The notes under the pieces are model-generated. The model did no database searches. It had not been told where the DNA came from and was given only the letters and a program-made list of their open reading frames with translations. From the NCBI GenBank assembly GCA_035626675.1, contig DASPNH010000002.1:1-16688 (forward strand): 16,688 bases of DNA, in the 5' to 3' direction. The position numbers and the translations under genes are program-made. The stretch comes from DASPNH01 sp035626675. Its GTDB lineage: Bacteria; Desulfobacterota; Binatia; UBA1149; CAITLU01. How positions within the stretch are numbered: the stretch's first letter is position 1; the number at the start of each line of letters is the position of its first letter. Shown here piece after piece: positions 6,937 to 14,361 of this stretch.

Positions 6937-8114
6937 GAGGAGGCCTCGGCCTGCACCCGCTCGCCGGTCAGGAAGGCGCGGAAGCTCGGCCACACGTCTT
7001 CCTTGCGCTCGATCAGGACGGTGCGGAAGTTGTCGGCGCCCACGCGCTTGAACGTGTCCAGCAGCGAGCTGCCGTAGAAACCGGCGCCGCGCGGCTTGAT
7101 CTCGCCGTAGCCGACGAGGTTTGCCACTTCGCACAGCGATTGCACGGCCTTGATCGCGGTGGGCGTATCCGAGCCGAAATTGTCGCCGTCGCTGCAGTGG
7201 AAGGCGTAGATGTTCCAGAGTGCCGGGTGGTAGCGGTCGTTGACCACGTCCAGCGCCTTGCGGTAGCCGGAGGAAACGAACGTGCCGCCGGACTCGCCCT
7301 TGTGGAAGAACTCGTCCTCGGTGACCTCGCTGGCCTCGATGTCGTGCGCGATGAAGACGACCTCGACGTGTTCGTAACGGCGCCGCACGAATTGGTAGAG
7401 CAGGAAGAAGAAGCTGCGCGCCAGGTATTTCTTGGTCTTGTCCATGGACCCGGAGGTATCCATGATGCACAGAACCACCGCATTGGATTCCGGGTGCACC
7501 TCGGTGGTTCGGTGCCGATAGCGCAGGTCCTGAAGATGGAAGGGGACGCGCGCCTCGGCCTTGCCTGCAGCCGCAGCAGCCGTCTTGCGCGAGATCACCC
7601 GCTTCATCCGCTCGCGCACGGTGCGGCGCTTGTCCAGACGGACGCGCAATCCGACGGAGCGATAGCCTTTGCGACGCGTGTTGCGCAGCGCCTCGATGGA
7701 CGCCATCGGCTTGCGTTCGAGGTTGGGCAGCTCCAGGTCCTCGAACATCATTCCGATCAGCTCATCCAGGGTCACCTCGGTTTCGTAGTAGTCGACGCCG
7801 GGCTTGTCCCCGCCTTCGCCCTGTTTGCCTTGGCCCTTCTCGCCGTCCTGCGCGATGACGTCGCCGCGCTGGAGCTCGTCGCCGGCGCCTTCGCCGACGC
7901 CGGGAGCGTTCTCGCCATAGATGAATTTGTATTCGCGGATGCCGCGGATCGGCACCTTGATGATCTGATCGCCGGAGCGTCCGATGATGGACTCTTCGGC
8001 GATGATGTCGGCGATGTTCTCGCGGATGGAGGAGCGGACCTTTTGCCGGTGCCGCAGGCGGTCGCCCGCACTGCGGTCACCGGAGATCTCACGCCTGGGA
8101 CGGAAACTTCCCAT
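6933..8114 (-). CDS. yeaH: DUF444 (YeaH/YhbH) VWA-like stress protein
   Basis: This 393-residue protein matches the YeaH/YhbH (DUF444) family, which is encoded beside PrkA in many bacteria. An N-terminal basic region (RHRQKVRSSIRENIADII, about 21-38) leads to a Gly/Glu/Lys-rich linker (70-107). A von Willebrand factor A-like domain follows, with the metal site DTSGSMD (219-225), then FFLLYQFVRRRYEHVEVVFIAH and SGGTFVSSGY. In E. coli YeaH works with the kinase YeaG in adaptation to nitrogen starvation and stationary phase; YhbH in Bacillus is a sporulation-associated protein. It lies 21 bases downstream of prkA and overlaps spoVR. The ribosome site before the ATG is weak, suggesting coupling to prkA translation. 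Confidence 0.93.
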   Translation of the reverse strand: MGSFRPRREISGDRSAGDRLRHRQKVRSSIRENIADIIAEESIIGRSGDQIIKVPIRGIREYKFIYGENAPGVGEGAGDELQRGDVIAQDGEKGQGKQGEGGDKPGVDYYETEVTLDELIGMMFEDLELPNLERKPMASIEALRNTRRKGYRSVGLRVRLDKRRTVRERMKRVISRKTAAAAAGKAEARVPFHLQDLRYRHRTTEVHPESNAVVLCIMDTSGSMDKTKKYLARSFFFLLYQFVRRRYEHVEVVFIAHDIEASEVTEDEFFHKGESGGTFVSSGYRKALDVVNDRYHPALWNIYAFHCSDGDNFGSDTPTAIKAVQSLCEVANLVGYGEIKPRGAGFYGSSLLDTFKRVGADNFRTVLIERKEDVWPSFRAFLTGERVQAEASS

Positions 8115-8135
8115 GGGACGAGCCCGAGGTCAGCT

Positions 8136-10067
8136 TCAGTCCTTCCACAGATGATTGGCTGCGTACTTCAGCACGACGTCCACGCAGTGCCGGCAGTATC
8201 CGTTCTCCAGCAGGTTGCCGACCATCGCCGAGTACTTGGTGTTCTGCTCCTCGTCTCGAGTCGTGGCGCGGGTGACGATGCGTGACAGATCGCGGACCGA
8301 CGACATCAGCTTCTTCTCGATGGCCTGCCGCAACGGCTCGTAGCTCTCGTAGCTGACCTTGACGCCGCGACGGGTGCTCGACCACAGGTAGGAGATGACG
8401 TCCTGGCGGAATCCCTCTGCCGCCGAGCCGATCACCGCGATCTGTTCCTCGATGGACTTCAGGAACGCCTCGTCCGGCTGCAGCTCCTCGCCGGTGTTGC
8501 GGTCCTTGACCTTGCCCTTGTTCACGTAGGCTTCGGCATGATCGAGGTAGTTCTGGAACAGCGACTCGGCCTGCTCGGAGAACGAGAAAACGAAGGCCTT
8601 GGTGATCTCCTTCTCCAGGATCTCCTGGTATTCCTTGTTCAGCGTGTCCTGCAGGGCTTCGAGGTAGCGCTTGCGCGTGTCGTCAGGGAAGTCGTGCTCG
8701 CGCACCATCGAGACGAGCGCCTCGCGCACGCTGATCGGGTTGATGCAGTTGCCCGAGGAGCCGTCGGAGAGGGCGTTGTCGAGCGCCTTCATGATGAAGC
8801 GCGTCGAAATGCCGTCCATGCCTTCGCGCTTGGAGTCTCCGCGCAGCTCGGCCACGTCGATCTTCTTGGTGCGCCCCTTCTCCAGGACCTCCTCGCCATT
8901 GTAGATCTTGAGCTTGGTCACGAGGTCGCACTTCTGGGTCGGCTCCAGGCGCGACAGGATCGCGAACATCGAGGCCACTTCCAGGGTGTGCGGAGCGATG
9001 TGGGCCTGGAAGTCGCTGCGCTCGATGATCTTCTTGTAGATCTTGACCTCTTCGGACAGGCGCAGGTTGTACGGGACCTTGATCACGACGATGCGGTCGA
9101 GGATGGCCTCGTTGGTGTGATCGCCGCGGAACTTCTGCCACTCGGCCTCGTTCGAATGCGCCGCGATCACCGCGTCCACATAGACCAGGCCGTGCCGACC
9201 GGGAGCCGGAATCACCTTCTCCTGCGTGGCGGTGATCATCGCGTGCAGATACTCGGTGTCGTTCTTGAAGACCTCGATGAACTCGCAGATTCCGCGATTG
9301 GCCACGTTGAGCGCGCCGTTCAGATCGAGCACGCGGGGATCGCCCTCGGAGTACTGGTCGAGCTTGGAGATGTCCTCACTGCCGATCAGGACCGAGGTGT
9401 CCTGGTTGTTTGGATCCACCGGAGGCACCACGCCGATGCCGATGCGATGACGCCGCGAGTAGCGGACGGTCTCGATCGGCACTTCCTCGTAGCGGCCGCC
9501 GAAGTCGCTGGTCAGTCGGAAGCGGCACACCGGACACAGATCGCCCTCGATGTGGACGCCGAGCATCTTCTCGAACTCGCGCCGCAAATGTCGCGGGATC
9601 AGGTGCAGCGGCTCCTCGTGCATCGGGCAGCCGGCAATCGCGTAGAACGGCGGGCCTTCCTCGAGGGCAGCGTGGATGCGATCGACCAGGGAGCTCTTGC
9701 CGGAGCCCACCGGGCCCATCAGATAGAGCACCTGGCGAGCTTCCTCGCCCTTGAGGGCCGCGGAATGGAAGTAGCGAACGATCTGTCCGGTGACCTTCTC
9801 GATGCCGAAGAAGTAGTCGGAGAAGAACGAGTAAACCTTGTTCACTCCGTCGGGGTAGAGGCCGCTTCCCCGCTCGCCCTCGGTGAGCTCGTGAACGCCG
9901 TGGCTCGTGATGATGTCGTAGACTCTGGCGTGCGCCAGCTTGGCGATGGAAGGATCGAGCCTGACTTTTTCGAGGTAGTCGAGGAAGGTGCCGCGCCATT
10001 CCAACTCGGCTCCCAGTGCGCGGTCTGCCCGTATGATGTCCTCGAAGGTCCTTGGTGACTCGTCCAT
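8136..10067 (-). CDS. prkA: PrkA serine protein kinase / AAA ATPase (YeaG)
   Basis: This 643-residue protein has an N-terminal AAA+ domain: Walker A GPVGSGKSS (118-126), a GDLCPVCRFRL Cys pair (C178, C181), GALNVANRG, and ITATQEKVIPAPGR near residue 290. The C-terminal PrkA kinase-like domain ends in a second Cys pair (YCRHCVDVVLKY). In Bacillus and E. coli (YeaG) PrkA acts in stress and starvation responses, described as a protein kinase and in some work as an AAA protease. Length is normal for the family. The ATG at 10067-10065 is preceded by GGGAGGAG with good spacing. It is the first gene of prkA-yeaH-spoVR. The 120-base leader contains a purine-rich stretch and a small hairpin (CGAGC-AAA-GCTCG, 10105-10117). 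Confidence 0.96.
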   Translation of the reverse strand: MDESPRTFEDIIRADRALGAELEWRGTFLDYLEKVRLDPSIAKLAHARVYDIITSHGVHELTEGERGSGLYPDGVNKVYSFFSDYFFGIEKVTGQIVRYFHSAALKGEEARQVLYLMGPVGSGKSSLVDRIHAALEEGPPFYAIAGCPMHEEPLHLIPRHLRREFEKMLGVHIEGDLCPVCRFRLTSDFGGRYEEVPIETVRYSRRHRIGIGVVPPVDPNNQDTSVLIGSEDISKLDQYSEGDPRVLDLNGALNVANRGICEFIEVFKNDTEYLHAMITATQEKVIPAPGRHGLVYVDAVIAAHSNEAEWQKFRGDHTNEAILDRIVVIKVPYNLRLSEEVKIYKKIIERSDFQAHIAPHTLEVASMFAILSRLEPTQKCDLVTKLKIYNGEEVLEKGRTKKIDVAELRGDSKREGMDGISTRFIMKALDNALSDGSSGNCINPISVREALVSMVREHDFPDDTRKRYLEALQDTLNKEYQEILEKEITKAFVFSFSEQAESLFQNYLDHAEAYVNKGKVKDRNTGEELQPDEAFLKSIEEQIAVIGSAAEGFRQDVISYLWSSTRRGVKVSYESYEPLRQAIEKKLMSSVRDLSRIVTRATTRDEEQNTKYSAMVGNLLENGYCRHCVDVVLKYAANHLWKD

Positions 10068-10144
10068 ATGTCCGCTCCTCCCATCAGGTCGGCGTCGCGG
10101 TGAGCGAGCAAAGCTCGTCTGGGTCGCCGCGATTCCCTCCTCCC

Positions 10145-10160
10145 TCCTTTAAACGTGCCA
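10145..10160 (-). promoter_or_regulatory. Partial sigma-54 promoter match upstream of prkA
   Basis: The minus strand reads TGGCACG at 10160-10154, a perfect -24 element. After four bases comes AAGGA where TTGCA is expected, so the -12 GC is GG. It would start transcription about 65 bases before prkA. YeaGH in E. coli is linked to nitrogen starvation, which makes the match interesting, but the -12 defect argues against function. Confidence 0.2.
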
Positions 10161-10195
10161 TGCGTGCCTACCCTTCAACGCCATCATCCAAAAAA

Positions 10196-10224
10196 AGTAT
10201 GCGCCCGCACCTGGAGGGAGGCAA
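10196..10224 (-). promoter_or_regulatory. Candidate sigma-70-type promoter of prkA
   Basis: On the minus strand TTGCCT (10224-10219) is followed after exactly 17 bases by CATACT (10201-10196). Each box matches the consensus at four of six positions. Transcription would start near 10188 and give a leader of about 120 bases before prkA. It lies within the only A/T-rich patch of the gap. This is a pattern match only. Confidence 0.35.
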
Positions 10225-10742
10225 GATACTAAACGCACAGCAATCCGCGTAACTTGGGCGCGTACACGGGCGCGCCATGCGAAAATTGTCGCGACGCAAA
10301 GCGGCGAGGCTGGTCGTGCATGCTTGCGGCATAGTGCGGCATGACCCGATGCTGCCGTGCACGTGAGCTTTGCCGACTGTTTGAGCGGTGCCGGCCGATG
10401 CGATGACCGCCGTGGGCTCATGCGACGCAGGAAGGGCCAGGGCGTTGCCGGAACTCTTGCGCAGTGGCGTGCCCACTGCTTGCGTGTGGCACAGTTCTAC
10501 TTGCCGACGATCCGGATCGTAAAGCCGACTGCGCACAGCGGCGCTCGCATTGCTGCGCGCGGCATGGGCCGATCGCGGCTGGCCGGCTGCGTCGTCGTCG
10601 CCACGGCCTGGTGCGACGGTGTGGTTGCGGCGGTCGCGTCACATCGGACCGGTTTGCGGCGGTCCGGGTTTGGTCGGACCATCTTGCCCGTCGGCTCGCG
10701 CAAGCTCTTTGCCGTTCGTGACGCGATCTGGTTCATTCGCGC

Positions 10743-12176
10743 ATGTCCGTCATCCGCACCCGTTTTGCGCCCAGTCCCACCGGTCATCTGCACATCGGTG
10801 GCGCCCGCACGGCACTCTTCAACTACCTGTACGCGCGCCGTCACGGCGGTCAGTTCGTGCTTCGGATCGAGGACAGTGATCGCGAAAGGTCGACGGACGA
10901 GTTCACGCTCTCCATCCTGGAAGCCCTGTCGTGGCTCGGCCTCGACTACGACGAAGGCCCCCATTACCAGTCGCGGCGCTCTGCCTACTATGCGGAGGTG
11001 ATCGAGCGCCTGCTCGCCGGCGGGCATGCCTACCACTGCATCTGTACGCCCGAGGACCTGGAGGCCAAGCGCGCTGCGGCGCAGCAGCAGGGGCGCGTTT
11101 CCGGCTACGATCGGACCTGCCGCGACGCGGGCCATACCCCGCAGCAAGGCAGACGGTCGGTGGTGCGCCTGAAGGTCCCGCTCGAAGGGCAGACGCTCAT
11201 GACCGACGTCATTCGCGGCGTGATCGCCTTCGAGAACCGCGAGCTCGACGATTTCGTGATCGTGCGCTCCGACGGCAACCCGATGTTCCATCTGGTCAAC
11301 GTCGCCGACGACATCGACATGGGCATCACGCACATCCTGCGCGGCGAAGACCACATCACCAACACGCCGCGACAGATGCAGATCTTTGCGGCGCTCGGCG
11401 CCAGGCCGCCGGTCTACGGGCACATGCCGCTGATCGTCGGCCAGGACCGGACCCGTCTGTCCAAGCGCCACGGTGCTACCTCGGTCCTGGCCTACCGCCA
11501 GGCAGGGTTCCTCCCGGAGGCCACCATCAACTACCTGGCGCGCCTCGGATGGTCGCATGGCGATCAGGAGGTGTTCACCAGGCAGGAGCTGATCGAGCTT
11601 TTCGACCCTGGCGACATCAACAAGGCTGCGGCCGCCTGGGACATCGAGAAGTATTCCTGGGTCAACGCCCAGCACATGCGCGGTCGTGGCCTCGAGGAGC
11701 TGACACGGCTGGTGCGTCCGCAGCTTGCCGAGCGCGGTCAGGGCGGATGCGAGGAGGCCCGGCTGAGACAGGCCGTGGCGCTGGTGCGCGAGCGAGCCCG
11801 TACGCTCGTCGAGCTCGCCGATCAGCTCGAGCCTCTGGTTGCCAATGCGATCACCTACGAAGCCAAGGCGGCCGAAAAGTTCCTCGGCGACAAGGAGTGC
11901 TCGCTGCTGCTCGGTTTGTGCGAAAGGCTCGAGGTCATCGAGTCCTGGGAGGCGCCCGCGATCGATGCCGCGTTCCGCGCTCTGTGCGAGAGCCAGGCCA
12001 TCAAGCTCGGTGCACTGGCGCAGCCGGCGCGCGTTGCGCTGACCGGCGGGACCGCCAGTCCGGGCATCTTCGAGCTGTGCGCGGTGCTCGGACGAGAACG
12101 CACGATCGCGCGCATTCGAGAAGCCTGCACGGCCGCCGCCAATGGCGCGCTGCCGCTGCGAGCGCCTGCGCAGTGA
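10743..12176 (+). CDS. gltX: Glutamyl-tRNA synthetase
   Basis: This class I aminoacyl-tRNA synthetase charges tRNA-Glu with glutamate using ATP. The 477-residue protein carries the first signature RFAPSPTGHLHIGG (7-20), the second signature RLSKRHG (238-244), NPMFHLVNVADDIDMGITHILRGEDH (about 179-204) and an all-helical anticodon-binding C-terminus. Three Cys of the E. coli-type zinc site are present (C99, C101, C126), but the fourth position is Asp (CRD) rather than the His of CRH. No Shine-Dalgarno sequence precedes the ATG at 10743, so the mRNA may be leaderless or the start weak. An upstream start is unlikely because the signature sits at the usual distance from this Met. The tRNA-Glu gene lies 117 bases downstream. 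Confidence 0.96.
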   Translation: MSVIRTRFAPSPTGHLHIGGARTALFNYLYARRHGGQFVLRIEDSDRERSTDEFTLSILEALSWLGLDYDEGPHYQSRRSAYYAEVIERLLAGGHAYHCICTPEDLEAKRAAAQQQGRVSGYDRTCRDAGHTPQQGRRSVVRLKVPLEGQTLMTDVIRGVIAFENRELDDFVIVRSDGNPMFHLVNVADDIDMGITHILRGEDHITNTPRQMQIFAALGARPPVYGHMPLIVGQDRTRLSKRHGATSVLAYRQAGFLPEATINYLARLGWSHGDQEVFTRQELIELFDPGDINKAAAAWDIEKYSWVNAQHMRGRGLEELTRLVRPQLAERGQGGCEEARLRQAVALVRERARTLVELADQLEPLVANAITYEAKAAEKFLGDKECSLLLGLCERLEVIESWEAPAIDAAFRALCESQAIKLGALAQPARVALTGGTASPGIFELCAVLGRERTIARIREACTAAANGALPLRAPAQ

Positions 12177-12211
12177 GTCCAGGCTGGCCGGATACTCGAA
12201 AGAGCGTCGGG

Positions 12212-12240
12212 TTGACGCGCGTCGCTCTCCTGACTAAGAG
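12212..12240 (+). promoter_or_regulatory. Candidate promoter for tRNA-Glu
   Basis: TTGACG (12212-12217, five of six consensus bases) is followed after 17 bases by TAAGAG (12235-12240, three of six). The start point would fall near 12247, giving a 5' leader of about 47 bases to be trimmed by RNase P. It lies in the gap between the gltX stop and the tRNA. The -10 box is weak, so the tRNA may also be transcribed from gltX. Confidence 0.35.
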
Positions 12241-12293
12241 GGCACGCGTGTTGCGGTTTTTGCCGCGCACTGCATCGCGCCTGCGGGCGCCTT

Positions 12294-12369
12294 GGCCCCA
12301 TCGTCTAGCGGTCTAGGACGTCGGCCTCTCACGCCGAAAACACCGGTTCGATTCCGGTTGGGGTCACCA
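12294..12369 (+). tRNA. tRNA-Glu, anticodon CTC
   Basis: This 76-base cloverleaf has a genome-encoded CCA end (12367-12369). The acceptor stem GGCCCCA (12294-12300) pairs with TGGGGTC (12359-12365), with one G-T wobble. The anticodon stem TCGGC (12321-12325) pairs with GCCGA (12333-12337) around the loop CTCTCAC, giving anticodon CTC at 12328-12330, which reads GAG. The T stem ACCGG/CCGGT encloses TTCGATT. The TCGTCTAG start of the D arm is the one seen in bacterial tRNA-Glu. It lies just downstream of gltX. No clear T-rich terminator follows. Confidence 0.97.
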
Positions 12370-12444
12370 TCCTTTCTTCTGCAACAACCAGCTTACCGAG
12401 CGCGGTCATGACCGTGCCCCGGCCCTCCGCGCTCGGGCTGTCCA

Positions 12445-14232
12445 TCACTCGCTGCGGGACTTGAAGACGTTGCCGCTGTTGACCGAGGGCGTGGCGAAGT
12501 CGGCCTCCCAGCACGGGGTCCCGTCGTTGCGCTGCAGGCGCACGGTGGCAGGCAGCGACAGGAACAGGGGATCGACCCCGAGAGGATCGCCGCTGCCCTT
12601 GAGGACGATCTTCCCCTGCAAGCCTTCCTTGATGCGGATGCTGGTCAGCCCGTCGCCGGCGCGAAAGGCCGCGCTGGTGTCACGCACGTCCCAGCACGCA
12701 CCGTCGCCGCAATCGCTGCCGCTCTGCGCCGTGGCACTCACCACCACGCCATCGCTGTCGTAGACGCACAGGGTCAGCTCGGTCGAGACGTGGGGAGCGC
12801 CGAACTCGTCGAGCTCCACCGGAGTCTGGCTCTTCCACTTCCACGTCACCGAATCGCCGGCACCGGTCAGACCGTCCTTGATGGTGACGACGCTGCGGCC
12901 CGGCTCCGGATGCTGGCATGGGAAGATCGCGGTGGGCGGTATGCAGCCGAGCTCGGCGTCGCATACCAGGCATGGGTCGCACTGGACCAGGTCGCCGCCC
13001 TGGCAAGTCCCCGCGCTGCAGGTCGCACCCGCCATGCACTTGTTCTGGTTCACGCACGGCGTGCCATCGGCGCCGTTGGACATGCAGTCGGAAGCGCAGC
13101 AGTCGCCACTGGCGAGGTTGCCGTCGTCGCAAACCTCTCCCGGATCGATCGTGCCGTTGCCGCAGACCGTGCAGACTTCGAGGCTCCAGCTCTGCAGCGT
13201 TCCCGAATCGCTGCCGGCGGTGTCCTGGAACCGGAGCGACCAGACTCCTGCGGTCGATTCACCGAAGAGCGGCGCCAGCGGCTCGCTTGGCTGGCGCAGC
13301 TGCGAAGGATCGGTTGCAGGACAGGTGATGGACGAGGCGGTCTCGTCGCCGAGGTAGAGGTCGAAGTCCTCGCTCCCGCCGCACACGTTGTCGAGCAGGG
13401 TGACTTCGGTGCCGCTCGGGCTGGCCAGCTGGGCGACGACGTCGCCGAGATAGGAGTGCTCCCCTGCCATGCGCACGCGCATTCCGGTGACCTCGCCGAG
13501 ATCGGGCAGAGTCAGGTTCGAGACCGCCGAGGCGAGGTCGGGCAGCGTCTTGGGCACGTCAGTCGAAGCGTATTCCGGACAGATCGGCGCCGTCGTACCG
13601 ATGGTCAGCGGCACCTCGACCGTGTTGTTGGTCTCGTCGGACTCGGCGATCTCGCCGTCGGGATCGATGGTGACTCGCAGGGTGTAATCGCCGTCGGGCA
13701 GGACGGCGTCGGTGATGTCCACATACTGGCAGGGCAGCCCGGCCGAGTAGACGTCCGCGCAGCCCGCGCTGATTCCCTGGAACGAGCAGCTGTACTGCGG
13801 ATCGTCGCACTCCAGATCGAGCAGGCAGAAGCCGTACTTGCGGCCTTCGGCCACGACGTTGTCGTTCGAATCCAGCAGCTGGGTGCGCGCGAAGGACTCG
13901 AAGTGCGCGTGTCCGTGGGCCGTTCCGCACACGAACAGCGGGTTGCCACAGACCGCGCCCGGACTGGTCGAGCAGTTGGGACAGTTCGGGTTGCCCAGGA
14001 AGAGGTCGTCCTGGCCGATGTTGCGGGTGCGAAGCGAGAAGTCGATGAGCCGGCGATCATCGACTCCGCCCGCGCAGCCTTCGGCGGCGTCGTCGGGGTC
14101 GACGTCGCGGCGATTGACGGACAGGTCGTAGATCTCCGCGATCAGGTCGGGCAGGGCAAGGGCGGGGCCGGGCGTGGCCGCGGCGATCGAAAACATCACC
14201 GCCGCAGCGGCAAGGACGCGCATCATCAGCAT
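12445..14232 (-). CDS. Secreted lysyl oxidase-like protein with P-domain and Cys-rich repeat
   Basis: This 595-residue exported protein begins with a signal peptide (MLMMRVLAAAAVMFSIAAA, cleavage probably near 26). Residues 28-211 match the lysyl oxidase fold. The copper ligands are H106-x-H108-x-H110. K132 (AEGRKYGFCLLD) and Y162 (GCADVYSAGLPCQYVDITD) correspond to the Lys and Tyr that form the lysyl tyrosylquinone cofactor in animal enzymes, and GDYTLRVTIDPDGEIAESDETNN closes the domain. Next come a proprotein-convertase P-domain (about 225-354), a Myxococcus-type Cys-rich repeat (CGNGTIDPGEVCDDGN, 357-383), a second Cys-rich stretch (384-440), and an unassigned C-terminal domain (445-595). 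The predicted activity, copper-dependent oxidation of protein lysines to aldehydes, is inferred from conserved residues. The ATG at 14232 has GGGGGA upstream. An aldehyde dehydrogenase is divergent from it. Confidence 0.85.
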   Translation of the reverse strand: MLMMRVLAAAAVMFSIAAATPGPALALPDLIAEIYDLSVNRRDVDPDDAAEGCAGGVDDRRLIDFSLRTRNIGQDDLFLGNPNCPNCSTSPGAVCGNPLFVCGTAHGHAHFESFARTQLLDSNDNVVAEGRKYGFCLLDLECDDPQYSCSFQGISAGCADVYSAGLPCQYVDITDAVLPDGDYTLRVTIDPDGEIAESDETNNTVEVPLTIGTTAPICPEYASTDVPKTLPDLASAVSNLTLPDLGEVTGMRVRMAGEHSYLGDVVAQLASPSGTEVTLLDNVCGGSEDFDLYLGDETASSITCPATDPSQLRQPSEPLAPLFGESTAGVWSLRFQDTAGSDSGTLQSWSLEVCTVCGNGTIDPGEVCDDGNLASGDCCASDCMSNGADGTPCVNQNKCMAGATCSAGTCQGGDLVQCDPCLVCDAELGCIPPTAIFPCQHPEPGRSVVTIKDGLTGAGDSVTWKWKSQTPVELDEFGAPHVSTELTLCVYDSDGVVVSATAQSGSDCGDGACWDVRDTSAAFRAGDGLTSIRIKEGLQGKIVLKGSGDPLGVDPLFLSLPATVRLQRNDGTPCWEADFATPSVNSGNVFKSRSE

Positions 14233-14361
14233 CGAAATTCCCCCGTCGCCTGGGAAGGCGAGGGCGTCCCTCTACCATGGCGCCGCACCGGTGGGTACCC
14301 CTGTGGTGCCCGGCGGCGCGGGTCTGTGGCGTCCTCGCACGCTCTCTGGCAAGGGAGGCCC

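Larger units (their letters stand above)
10068..10742. other. 675-bp divergent intergenic region (prkA / gltX)
   Basis: I see no credible gene here. The frames present are short and have no recognisable product. The prkA side holds a candidate promoter, a -24-like box and a leader with a purine-rich tract (minus strand of 10134-10150). The middle has inverted repeats: GGCGCG/CGCGCC at 10257-10276, GCGGCAT/ATGCTGC at 10336-10355, and outer arms CGTGCA/TGCACG at 10315-10363. The gltX side (10400-10742) is plain GC-rich sequence. No Shine-Dalgarno sequence precedes gltX. Confidence 0.6.

Noticed and set aside
8538..10058. Long plus-strand frames opposite prkA, yeaH, spoVR, the kinase and the regulator
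   Set aside because: They mirror strongly recognised minus-strand genes and show no family features.
12329..12514. 61-codon minus-strand frame ending TPTGIEPVFSA
   Set aside because: This is the familiar spurious translation of the antisense of a tRNA gene.
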